27,237 nucleotides of DNA, from assembly GCF_001039355.2 (NCBI RefSeq), contig NW_019773713.1:8181-35417 (forward strand), in the 5' to 3' direction. This DNA comes from Lingula anatina (taxonomy: Eukaryota > Brachiopoda > Lingulata > Lingulida > Lingulidae). The notes beneath the pieces are model-generated. The model had not been told where the DNA came from and ran no database searches. It saw nothing but the letters and a program-made list of their open reading frames with translations. Of the stretch, positions 9,896 through 19,115 are shown piece by piece; within the stretch, counting starts at the first letter, position 1, and each line of letters begins with the position of its first letter. The position numbers and the translations under genes were made by a program.

Positions 9896-9923
<28 letters not shown>
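9560..9923 (+). mobile_element. tRNA-derived SINE
   Basis: The head has a polymerase III box A (TGGCCTTGTGG, 9569-9579) and a box B (GGTTCAAAACC, 9613-9623) 33 bp apart, as in tRNA genes, within a tRNA-like head of about 75 nt. An unrelated body of about 260 bp and a (TTA)n tail of about 8 units follow, ending near 9923. No ORF is expected. It sits inside gag of the Ty3 element, so it inserted after that element. A convincing target-site duplication was not found. The precise 5' border is uncertain by a few bases. Confidence 0.8.
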
Positions 9924-9926
<3 letters not shown>

Positions 9927-10120
9927 TACTACCACGATGCCCCGGGTACAAAACACTGCCAACAAGTCGTCCGAACAACACACAGCAACAAAGCTCAGTG
10001 AAGGGATGGCCCACGTGTCAGGGATGTGGTGAGTACACACATCTAAGGTCTAAATGTTTCACTCGCAATTTCAACTGTTATTATTGTGGCAAAGTGGGGC
10101 ATTAAGCAAAAGTTTGTCAT
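9924..10120 (+). pseudogene. gag: Ty3/gypsy nucleocapsid with two CCHC zinc knuckles
   Basis: The frame reads through T-S-R-P-N-N-T-Q-Q-Q into a knuckle C-x2-C-x4-H-x4-C at 10016-10057 (CQGCGEYTHLRSKC). A second knuckle at 10076-10117 has the same spacing, but a TAA at 10103-10105 follows its His. Zinc knuckles of this type bind the element RNA during packaging. The stop inside knuckle 2 separates gag from protease in this copy. Confidence 0.85.
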
Positions 10121-10189
10121 GCTGCACGAGTGAGCAAGTAACTAAGAAAAGGAACGCATAGAAAATTCTATAATAAGACTGAAAATAGA

Positions 10190-10292
10190 AAAGTGCCAAT
10201 TTCGATTATGTCTAATTACCAAGCTAATAATTTAGTATCAGTTCACATTGACAAATTACAAGTTAATGCTTTAGTTGACCAAGGAGTTATAA
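10190..10292 (+). pseudogene. pol: Ty3/gypsy aspartic protease, N-terminal part
   Basis: A short frame reads VSVHIDKLQVNALVDQGV. The normal catalytic triplet of retroelement aspartic proteases is D-T/S-G; here it is D-Q-G, so the active site is altered as well as split. Homology ends abruptly near 10292 and resumes at about 13215. The enzyme would process the Gag-Pol polyprotein. Confidence 0.7.
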
Positions 10293-10493
10293 CAGAAGGA
10301 GATTACACGCGTGGAGGCAGAGCCCGTATTACGGTCTCTCATTGGTCGGAATGAATAGAACCCAGAGAACAATGGGTTCCTATCTCTGTTACGCTTTCTG
10401 TTACTCTCGTTTAAATCTCGTTTGTCAGAATAGGTGCCTTCGTCTGTCGTTTGGAGAGGACACAAACAGAAACGCAGTCAAAAGTTTCTTAAA

Positions 10494-10550
10494 ATGAAAG
10501 AATTACAGAGTGCAGAGGATATAACGTTGGATAAGGTTATCAAAAAACAG
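10494..10550 (+). CDS. Candidate first exon of unknown gene
   Basis: An ATG at 10494 in AAAATGAAAG context opens MKELQSAEDITLDKVIKKQ, ending exactly at CAG|GTAACA, a plausible donor. Upstream is a CpG-containing, CCAAT-box-bearing stretch that looks like a promoter and 5' UTR. I do not recognise the peptide. It ends in phase 0, so it does not join in frame to the exon candidate at 11969 (which needs one leading base). If that exon starts translation itself at 11971, this peptide would be a uORF or the exon non-coding. Confidence 0.3.
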
Positions 10551-11968
10551 GTAACAGCTTTTAAATGCATAACTACTTGAAATATGAAGATAAATTGCAA
10601 CTTTTATGCCGTGGATTCTCACTGTGTAAGTGTCCAGCTCCACGTCGATCTCGCGAGGTGGTGTGTAGAGAATAAATATTGCACGGAAAATATTTCCCAC
10701 TCATAACAAGTGCTTATAAATATAGTATCAGATGAAGATAGTTTGGTCTTTATACAGTTGCAATTGTTTAGTTATTTCGGCAATAGCATTGAATACAACT
10801 TAGGTGCACTTTCAGTAGCCTAATAACAAGCAGATGTATAAGCCACCATCTTGTTTATGTTTCGAAAAAAAATAACTCCAAAAGACATTTTCCTCCTACT
10901 TTTTGATACTTGTGTCACATGACAGTCATAAAATTTAACTAATTGGTGTGTGTGCAATACATTTTCTTGAGCAGTATTGTTGGTTTTTTCGATTTTACAT
11001 GTGGTCTATCTTGAATACGACAAGGGACAATTTTCACGAGTCCAGATCAAAAAGTGTTACGATTGTTACGGCCAAAAGCCTGAACGTTTTTTGCACTTTT
11101 CAAATGCGTGATTATAAAAGATTTTGGTGTGTTTAGATTCTTGAACATCTTGGTCGTGGCTTGGTATATATTGCATGGGTATTGCTCCAATATTTCTTGA
11201 AAAAAATAACCTGTTTTGTTCAGAATACCAGTTTTTTACTTTAGTGTTATGGGTAAATGTACCATTTTTGCCTTTACCTTTTTCGTGTTTAAAACTAAGA
11301 AGACTTATCATGACAGTTGGTCATCATTTTTCTTCTCACCATGGTGGGTGGTTTTGGAGTGGTAACTTTGTTGTTCAAGTAAGGTGTTCAGTTATTTTGA
11401 CTGGAAAAGTTTTGCCTCCACTCAGCATTTTCCATCATGGCGGTCTAACGGGAATTTTGACTTCACAGTGTCTTTGGTATAGTTATTTTAAACTTATTCA
11501 GTCTTCTTTTTACATATATATGTTTTAATTCATATTAAACCTTTGAAAAAAGAACACACATGAATCCTGGTGCTTCTTAATTTAAAGTCTTAAGGTTTTA
11601 AGTTCACCTAGGCTCCACCAATTACTTTACCTGTTATCTCACTACACATCTCCCTTTGAGTCAAGGTGTGTAAGACACACCTTATTGTGTAAGACACCTC
11701 TATAATTAAGGGGCACTAGCTTCTCTACTTTAATTATACTTTACTACTTTGGCATGTTAGGTGGCAAGCTTGGATGTTTCAGTTCATTTTAAGAAAGAAG
11801 CTTTGCCTTGGTGGTTACAAAAGAATAGAACTCTATTAAGGTTTATTCATTACTTGAAAGTAAATATTTCATCTTGCAGTGTTGAAACAGAAATTCTCTC
11901 AAAATTGATAATGAATTTTACATGCATATCTTAACACTACACAAGTTTTTTTTTTTCTTCTATTATAG
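10551..11968 (+). other. Putative intron, no gene seen
   Basis: AT-rich sequence between the candidate donor at 10551 and the acceptor at 11967-11968. The longest frame (11175-11528) reads hydrophobic, low-complexity protein without family motifs and is probably chance. No repeats of note. Confidence 0.4.
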
Positions 11969-12057
11969 ATATGGGAGAAGGCTGCATTGAATATATGAAT
12001 TATGGTCAGGCTGGAAAAAATTTAAAAATGTCAGTGAAAAAAGTCAGCGTGTCTGGG
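11969..12057 (+). CDS. Candidate internal or start exon of unknown gene
   Basis: A long pyrimidine tract ending ttctattatag precedes 11969, and a consensus donor GGG|GTAAGT follows 12057. Only one of the three frames is open across all 89 nt: two leading bases, then MGEGCIEYMNYGQAGKN and onward to VSVSG, ending in phase 0. An ATG at 11971 could serve as start. No family is recognised. A further tiny candidate with acceptor tttttcattcag lies at 12622-12650 (PIRFSDLDC, phase 0 start; either donor CT|GTGAGT or a stop at 12652-12654). Confidence 0.4.
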
Positions 12058-12654
12058 GTAAGTTACTTTTGTCATAATGCCTAGGATGCATTAAACATTC
12101 ACTAACAACAGTACCCTTTTTAATTTTTTTTCAAAATACGACAACCTTGGGCATTTTCCTTTTAGCAACCAGCCTCTCTGAAATCCCCTTTTTGTCCTGT
12201 CAGAAGAGTAGGAACCAGGGCGGATTTAAATAATTTCTTGTAATAAGTACAATTTCTTTCAATTTCTTGGGGTTATTAGCTTGTGATCATGAATCTTGAT
12301 ATTCTACATAAATTTAGTTGGAAATTGTTCATTTATGTGGTGAACATTATTTCAGTCAAGTCATAACAGTGCCATGAGTGCCATGGTATAACAGTCTACT
12401 TGATTGCCAGTAAAATTTGGACTGTTTCAGTGAAATTTCTTTAAAGCAGTCACTTACTGGCCAAGTTAATTTTTTCAGCTGTAACATGTACTCCAGTTCA
12501 TTTTATAAATGTTCTTACTAAGTGTTGTCTTGATTTATAATAACCTTTTGAAAATCCCATGTTTTTTATCCTATTTGTAAGAATTAGCCACTTTATCTTC
12601 TAGGTTTTTTTTTTCATTCAGCCCATTAGATTCTCAGACCTTGATTGCCTGTGA

Positions 12655-13210
12655 GTGGAATAGTATCTGGCACAGACTGGTATGAACAAGTCAGATAAAA
12701 AAGAATATAATTATTTCTATTTGTACGGTTGAAAAAAATTCCAACACAGACTGCATAAAACTGGAAAACTATAGCAACTTAATCATTCTTATGACTTCAT
12801 TAATTACTGCTTATGTTTAAAATTTTGTTTTTGTTCTTCTATTGATATAATAAAATGGTTTTACTCACAGATACTACTATCATGATGCTTGATAGAGTTG
12901 ACTTAAACGATATTTTAAGTTAATATAGTAAATAAGTTTGAAATTCAAAATTTTCATCTTTATTTGTTTCACTTTAAAGAGCTCAGTTAATACTAAAATT
13001 TCTGATATATTTTGTACATAAATATATTTATGAATGAATAAAAATTATTCTTAATGTTTAGCACTGTACACTTGTTTACCAACAAATAAGAAGTGTTAGT
13101 ATGTGTCAAAATAATCCTGAAAATAAAAAGGGAGATTTCCAAGATAAAGAAATTTATAACGAGTATTTAGTAAACTGACATGTCGTGGCATTGCCTCAAC
13201 CTTTGAATGT
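12655..13210. other. AT-rich stretch with no supported gene
   Basis: No open frame, RNA gene or clear repeat. AATAAA-type words occur (for example near 12849), but this base composition yields them by chance. It ends where protease homology resumes. Confidence 0.5.
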
Positions 13211-13450
13211 GGTGTCATAGCTTGTATATCAGAAGCACTTTAATCAAAATTAGGAAGAAAAGATCGAAACTCATATGAAAAACCATCATTAAGAGAAGTT
13301 ACGGTTGTTGATGGATCTGTGATTAAAGTTCTAGGAAAAGTAGAATTACCTCTTTGTTTTGAAAATGTGATCATAAGACATAAATTCCATGTATATAGTC
13401 AAATGCCAAGAGGTTTGATATTAGGTACAGATTTTCTAAAAAAAACATAA
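13211..13450 (+). pseudogene. pol: Ty3/gypsy aspartic protease, C-terminal part
   Basis: The frame starting GVIACISEAL continues through VTVVDGSVIKVLGKVELPL to GLILGTDFLKK. The last motif is the I-L-G-x-D-F hallmark of retroelement protease C-termini. A TAA follows SEAL near 13241, and further stops follow FLKK near 13448. It is the partner of the fragment at 10190-10292. Confidence 0.75.
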
Positions 13451-13478
13451 TGTAAAAATTGATTTATCGTCTAATAGC

Positions 13479-13896
13479 ATGACATTGCTTGATTATGATT
13501 TGCTCTTATCCATGTATAGTCCACATGTATTAGGTTTAAGGCGTAACTTTAAATCAAATGATTCCATCCGGATGCGAATGCTTAATTCCTGTGAAAATAT
13601 CACATTCTTCATTTGCCTCAGTAGCTTTATTAGAGCCAGTACAAAAACTTGGGTCAAAGAAAAATCTTATTGGAGCAAAATGTTTAGTTTCCATTAATAA
13701 AAAATCTTACTACATAATATTAAATCCTAGTGATGGAAGTATTTTTCTGCCTAAAAGAACAATATTAGCTACTGCAAGATCAATTAATCTGGACAGCATA
13801 ACTGTTTTAAATGAAATGTCAAAAGGGAATAAAATACAAAAGGGTGATCATAGGTTATCAGATCATGAAGCATTACAAAAAGCTGAAAAATTTTAA
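13479..13896 (+). pseudogene. Ty3/gypsy protease-RT connector, frameshifted
   Basis: Two overlapping frames together cover the linker that precedes RT: SMTLLDYDLLLSM in one, then after a shift near 13558 PSGCECLIPVKI and FLPKRTILATAR in the next. It ends at a TAA (13894-13896), after which the same frame continues as FKNIKFTDSDISEDQKQQL into the RT domain. Assigned by position and by the ...QKQQL-KML-IGRNRDVFA junction common in Ty3/gypsy Pol. Confidence 0.6.
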
Positions 13897-13956
13897 TTTA
13901 AAAATATAAAGTTTACTGATTCAGACATAAGTGAGGATCAAAAACAACAGCTGAAA

Positions 13957-14640
13957 ATGTTGATAGGACGTAATCGTGATGTTTTTGCTATCAACCTTTC
14001 AGAGTTAGGCACAGCAAATATGTATAAACATCGAATTGACACAATAAATGATGTTCCTGTTAAACAAACATTTTATCGTACGTCACCAAAGTTGAAAGAT
14101 GAAATTGTCAAACAAGTAGACGATATGTTAAAACATGGCATAATTGAAGAAAGCATGAGTGAATATAGTAGTCCAGTGGTACTTGTAAAAAAGAAAAACG
14201 GTGAATATAGATTCGCAATAGATTACCGGAAGTTAAATAAAGTTACAAAACCTATGCATTGGTCACATCCACGTTTAGATGATATTTTTGAAACGATAGG
14301 TACATCAGGTGCTAGATATTTCTCTAGTTTAGATATGGCAGGTGCATATTGGCAATTACCCCTTGATCCTGAAACTAAACACAAGACTGCTTTCATCACA
14401 CACCATGGTCATTTTTAATTTTTACGTTTAGCATTCGGCCTTCGTAACGCCGGTGTTAGCTACCAGGCTTTAATGAGCAACATTTTTAAAGACACGAATT
14501 GGAAAACTGTCCTTATATACATTGACGATATTTTGGTCACGAGTAAAACATTTAATGATCATTTAAAACTTTTAGAGTTAGTATTCCAAAAAAACTGAGA
14601 TCTCCCAATCTTACACTAAAACCATCAAAATGTAAGTTTG
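13957..14640 (+). pseudogene. pol: Ty3/gypsy reverse transcriptase (broken)
   Basis: RT motifs occur in order: KDEIVKQVDDMLKHGIIEES, SSPVVLVKKKNGEYRFAIDYRK (fingers), YFSSLDMAGAYWQLPLDP (first catalytic Asp), then FLRLAFGLRNAG, and the active-site box YIDD at 14518-14529. A TAA at 14416-14418 lies between the H-G-H-F and FLRL blocks, and an extra A near 14590-14597 shifts the frame just after VFQK. These lesions make it non-functional. In a live element this enzyme copies RNA to DNA inside the Gag particle. Confidence 0.9.
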
Positions 14641-15330
14641 CAACACCAAAAGCTAAATATTTATGTTATAAATAAAATTATAAATAAATATTCATGTTAT
14701 AGATAAAAATGGAATAAGACCAGACAAGAAAAATCTTGAAGCCATAAAATCATTTCCAACACCAAATGTTGTTAAAGACGTTAGAAGTTTTCTAGGATTG
14801 TGTAACTTCTACAGAAAATTTATTAAAGGCTTCAGTAAAATAGCAGAATCCTTAAATAAACTTTTACGGAGAGACATACAATTTTTATGGAGTCCTGAAT
14901 GTGAAACATCATTTCAAACATTAAAAGAAGCGTTAATTTCACCTCCAATATTAGCTTATCCTGATATGTCGCGAGAGTTTACATTAACAACAGACGCATC
15001 TACTTCCGCTATAGGATATATTTTAGGTCAAAAGAATGACAACAATCAAGATATAGTTATTGCGTATGGAGGGAGATCTTTAAACAACGCAGAAAAGAAC
15101 TACACAATTCATGAGTTAGAATGTTTAGCAGTTATTGAAGGGATAAAGCAATTTGAACAATATTTGTCCAACAACCATTTCAAAGTGTATACAGATAATA
15201 AAGCAATATCTTGGTTACAAAATGTAACATACATGTACAAATGGCAGGCTTATTAGATGGTCATTAAAATGACAAGGCCTAGATTTTGAAATAATTCACA
15301 GGCCTGGAAAAACAAAACCCAGCTGACGCA
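14640..15330 (+). pseudogene. pol: Ty3/gypsy RT connection and RNase H
   Basis: KKNLEAIKSFPTP, RSFLGLCNFYRKFIKGFS and LNKLLRRD are the connection domain. RNase H follows with FTLTTDASTSAIGYIL (first Asp), HELECLAVIEGI (Glu) and VYTDNKAISWL (Asp). The segment then reads RWSLK, a stop, GLDFEIIHRPGK and, after a frameshift, ADALSRRDY, the usual RNase H end. A small imperfect duplication at about 14656-14705 (TTATGTTATA.../TTCATGTTATAG) also disrupts the region. Three of the four RNase H acidic positions are visible. Confidence 0.88.
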
Positions 15331-15545
15331 TTATCGAGACGTGATTATGAACCAATAAATGTCTTGGATACTGTTAACTATAGTCAGTTAAGTAAAGATC
15401 ACATGCGTCAAGATAAACATTGGACCCAAGCTAAACTTTTATTACCAAAACAAACAGGTAAAAGAATGGAACATAGCTTAAATCAATATGATAACATGAA
15501 CAGTGTTGATGTAACAAATGTAAATGATAAAGAGAAATTAAAAAA
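15331..15545 (+). pseudogene. Ty3/gypsy remnant after RNase H, integrase absent
   Basis: The frame at 15364 begins VNYSQLSKDHMRQDKHW, matching the linker that leads to the integrase zinc domain. It loses homology before any H-x-H-x-C-x2-C. From about 15546 the DNA is a repeat found again at 16727, so the element is truncated there. No integrase core, chromodomain or 3' LTR is in the window. Confidence 0.6.
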
Positions 15546-17690
15546 CAAGGCAGCAAAGCTGTCAAATGTACAGACAAAAAACAGAAAATAAAGATGCAAA
15601 AAATTCAACATCAAATTTTAATTATGCTCAACAGGTAATACCAATGTAAGTAAAATGTGTAACAAGCATAAGGCTTCAGGTCCATGGGAGTTCAAGTTCA
15701 CACTTTGAAAATGTATAACTTCCACCCAAAATTGTGTTTTCTTCTATTCTGATGCAATATTACATAATGGTTAACAGCATAAAGACTGTCAATTTTTTAA
15801 AATAAAATATACGTATCATGGATTTTCAGAAAATGTGACTAGCACGGGTCTTCAAGCATATCTTGTGAAAAATTAAATTTTCACAAAAAAACTGTTTAAC
15901 TGGCAGTAAGAATTACCAAACAGACTGCATTGCCTACTGAAGCTGTATTTTAGTCGCATGTTTCTTTCCTGTAAGTTTGAGAACAGTAAGTGACCTGGTT
16001 TTTCTTAAATGGTCATCATGGGAGCAGTGCCCAAAATAGTTTTTTGATGCAATATTACATAACGTTTAACAGCATAATGATCATCAATTTTTAATAATAA
16101 AATATTAGTATCATGGATATTCAGAAAATGTGATATGGAAAGGTCTTCAGGCCCATGGAACTTCAAAGTCACAACTTGAAAATGCCAAAATGTAAACAAG
16201 ACAGCACTGTTCTGAAATGTTTTTTTTTTTTTTTAACATAAAACAAAATTAACAGTTTACTGCCATTTTTATATGATCAACTAAGAAAAATATCAATAGA
16301 GCAGTGTTAAATGTCCAATTTCTTCCATTCTGAGATTCTGAACATAGTGAATGATTGAATCTGACAAATTGCTATGACATGAGTTTATTTCCATTTTTGA
16401 AACTTTATTACACAATATACGATAAGTTTACCATTATTTTTACAAAATCAACTGACAATGTTGTAAAGATGCTGGAAATGTCAAAATAACACTTTTACGT
16501 ATCTTATTAGTTAAATAATGAGACTGTTAACATGCCTAAGAATTGAATCTGAGGAAATATGAAAAAACAACACAACTTCTAAAATAATGGCCCGATTATA
16601 CTGATTTTCGAACTCAACCTGTGTTTTAGCAGCATTGACCACTCCTGTGAGTTTAATGACAACTGGCTTATCTGTTTTCCTTATATTGTGTTTATAGTGT
16701 TGCATATATGCTGAAAAGGGGAAACCAAGGCAGCAAAGCTGTCAAATGTACAGACAAAAAGCAGGAAATAACTATGCACAAAATAGGCTACTGTCAATTC
16801 TGATGCAAAAGTACATTATGTTAAACTGCAAATTCAACATCAAATTTTAATTATGCTCAACAGGTAATACCAAGTAAAACGTGTAACAAGCATAAGGCTT
16901 CAGGCCCATGGGAGTTCAAGTTCACACTTTGAAAGTGTATAACTTCCAGAAAAAGAAGCCAATTAGACTACTTTTCCAACCCAGGCTGCATTTTAGTCCT
17001 GAATTTCTTTTTTGAACATTTGGCAATCATAAGTAACATGGTTTTTCCATAATGGTCATCATGGCAGCAGCACCCATAATTGTTTTCTTCTATTCTGATG
17101 CAATATTACATATTGGTTAACAGCATAATGACCTTCAATTTTTAATAATAAAATATACGTATCATGGAAAAAAATATCATGGATTTTCAGAAAATGTGAC
17201 TAGCATGGGTCTTCAAGCATGTAGAACTTCAAAGTCACACCTTGAAAATGCCAATTTGTGAAATATGCTGAAAAGTGAAAAAAAAAGCATAACTTCTACA
17301 ATAATGGCCCGATCATGCTGATTTTCGAACTTGACCTGCGTTTTATGAATATTCATCAGCTCTGTAAATATAAAGCCCAAAAGTAAAACTGCCTTCCACT
17401 TATCGTGTTTACAATGAAAGTGCAAGGCGCCGGTGACGGCGGTGACGACGAAGACAGACGCAGGTGATGGCAATATGTACAGACACATTTTTGACACATC
17501 TGTACATATTTACTGTACTGTTTGAGAACAGTTAGTGACATGGTTTTTCTTAAATGGTCATCATGGGAGCAGTGCCCAAAGTAGGTTTTTTTCAAATTTT
17601 GATGCAATATTACATAATGTTTAACAGCATAATGACCATCAATTTTTAATAATAAAATATTAGTATCATGGATATAGGCCCGTAAACGAG
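15546..17690. repeat. Degenerate tandem/nested repeat array
   Basis: A block starting GGCAGCAAAGCTGTCAAATG at 15546 recurs at about 16727, about 1.18 kb away, followed in both by AACATCAAATTTTAATTATG and CATAAGGCTTCAGG(T/C)CCATGG. Within this, a shorter core (GATGCAATATTACAT, then AACAGCATAA, then ATTTTTAATAATAAAATAT) recurs at 15751, 16046, 17097 and 17601. A third motif (ATAATGGCCCGAT, then CTGATTTTCGAACT) is at about 16584 and 17303. Copies differ by substitutions and indels, so the array is old. Open frames in it are chance. Confidence 0.8.
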
Positions 17691-17706
17691 CATATTTTCC
17701 CCATTG

Positions 17707-18660
17707 AGGTTGGAAAAAATTGGTGACAAAGGTTTCTCAACTGATTCTGGTCCGTTGGAGGCCCAATATAGCCCAAAAATTTTTCCCCATGAATCCCCCC
17801 ATGGCAAAGTCTCATTTTCCACAAAAATCCAAAATGGCCGCTATTGAATGGGGTGGGTGGACTTGAAATCCATAACTTGGGAACCCAATGTCACAGAGAC
17901 ATGTTTTAAGTATCAACTTCTACTAAGTGAGGGATCCCCAATCTTTTGCAACTAGTCTCAAGGTCACTGGAGGTCAAGGTCATGACCTTATTACAAGGTC
18001 AAGGCATTTTTGGAGGAAAAAACCCCATAATGTCTATATGACAGTTTCCCAATGTCACAGAAACATGTTTTAAGTATCAACTCCTACTAAGTGAGGGATC
18101 CCCAATCTTTTTCAACTAGTATCAAGGTCACTGGAGGTCAAGGTCATGACCTAATCATAAGATCTATACATTTTATGAGCAAAAAAAATGATGTGATGTC
18201 CATATATTGGTAACCTAATGTCACAAAACATATTTTAGTATCCACTATTATTGAATGATGCACCGCCAATCTTTTGCAAATTTATTCAGAGTCATTTGGG
18301 GTCAAGGTCATGACCCTAATTTCAAGGACACTGCATTTTTCGAGCAGAAAATTCCCATATTATCTAAACCTTTGTAATTGGATGTCACAGAAGCATGTTA
18401 AAATATAATTTCCTACTAAGTGAGGTTCTGATAATAATATGCAATTGCTTTCAAGGCACCAGAGGTCAATGTTATGACCTTATTTTCAAGGTCATGGCAT
18501 TTTTAGCTCGGACAAAATGTCATCATATCTACATTTTGATAACCCGGCCAATGTCACAGAAACATGTTTATTTTATCGATTCATACTAAGTGACATACTG
18601 CCGATCATTTGAAACTATTTCTAAGATCACCACAGGTCAGGGTCATATCCTTATAACAAG
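17707..18660. repeat. Foldback element, left inverted arm with tandem units
   Basis: This arm is the inverted copy of 20930-21890. Outer part: AGGTTGGAAAAAATTGG through CCAAAATGGCCGCTATTGAA. Inner part: five tandem units beginning TGTCACAG-like at 17889, 18053, 18219, 18383 and 18552 (spacing 164-169 bp). Each unit holds AACATGTTTTAAGTATCAA, CTACTAAGTGAGGGATCC and a cluster of AGGTCA words. Outer units are well conserved, inner ones eroded. Confidence 0.9.
17977..17988. promoter_or_regulatory. AGGTCATGACCT nuclear-receptor-type palindrome in foldback unit
   Basis: Perfect inverted repeat of the AGGTCA half-site with no spacer. The same 12-mer occurs at 18141-18152, 21446-21457 and 21609-21620. 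Directly upstream is another AGGTCA, giving AGGTCAAGGTCATGACCT, and further TCAAGGTCA words lie within 40 bp. This matches the classical palindromic hormone response element; binding here is inference. Confidence 0.6.
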
Positions 18661-19068
18661 GTTGTCATAATATTTAAGAAAAATTGATTTTACACTTATT
18701 AAACACAACACAGGTGATTGTTTAAAGAATATTTCATTACAGAAAAGGCATCGCTGCTACTGCATAGTACTCATTTAAATAAATGGCATTCAGTTTACAA
18801 GGCTTAAAGGTATACTGTACCCATTTCAAAATCACTAGGGCCTATGTGTTATATCTACGTTTAAATAAAGCTGTGTGTTTTACATTATACAGGAACTTAA
18901 AGTGAACTAAAAGCTTAATAACAAAATATAAACTTGTTTCATACTGGGCAAAGACAGCCTCTTATACAATTACCATTGTAGCCTCACATAAGACATGTAA
19001 AAAATTGGAATATTCATAATCTTATTACAGCATTCTATACTACTGCAATGGGGGAATTATGTCATGTT

Positions 19069-19115
<47 letters not shown>

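Larger units (their letters stand above)
10293..13214 (+). other. 2.9-kb foreign segment splitting the protease, with gene-like 5' end
   Basis: The protease homology stops after GVI near 10292 and restarts with GVIACISEAL near 13210. Between them lies unrelated DNA. Its left edge has promoter-like features: CpG-containing sequence, an inverted CCAAT box in TCTCATTGGTCGG near 10338-10350, and a short exon with donor (10494-10550). An internal exon candidate follows at 11969-12057. I found no terminal inverted repeats. The two protease edges share GGAGTTATA/GGTGTCATA (7 of 9 identical), which could be a diverged 9-bp target duplication or simply shared protein-coding overlap. It could be a gene fragment carried in by a Helitron-like element, or the two retroelement halves could be independent fragments. 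Confidence 0.45.

Noticed and set aside
11175-11528. 117-residue plus-strand open frame
   Set aside because: It is hydrophobic and low in complexity, lacks any family motif and lies in the putative intron. Frames of this length occur by chance.
15546-17690. CRISPR-like array
   Set aside because: Repeats are long, irregularly spaced and diverged, in a metazoan context; there are no short identical repeats with unique spacers.
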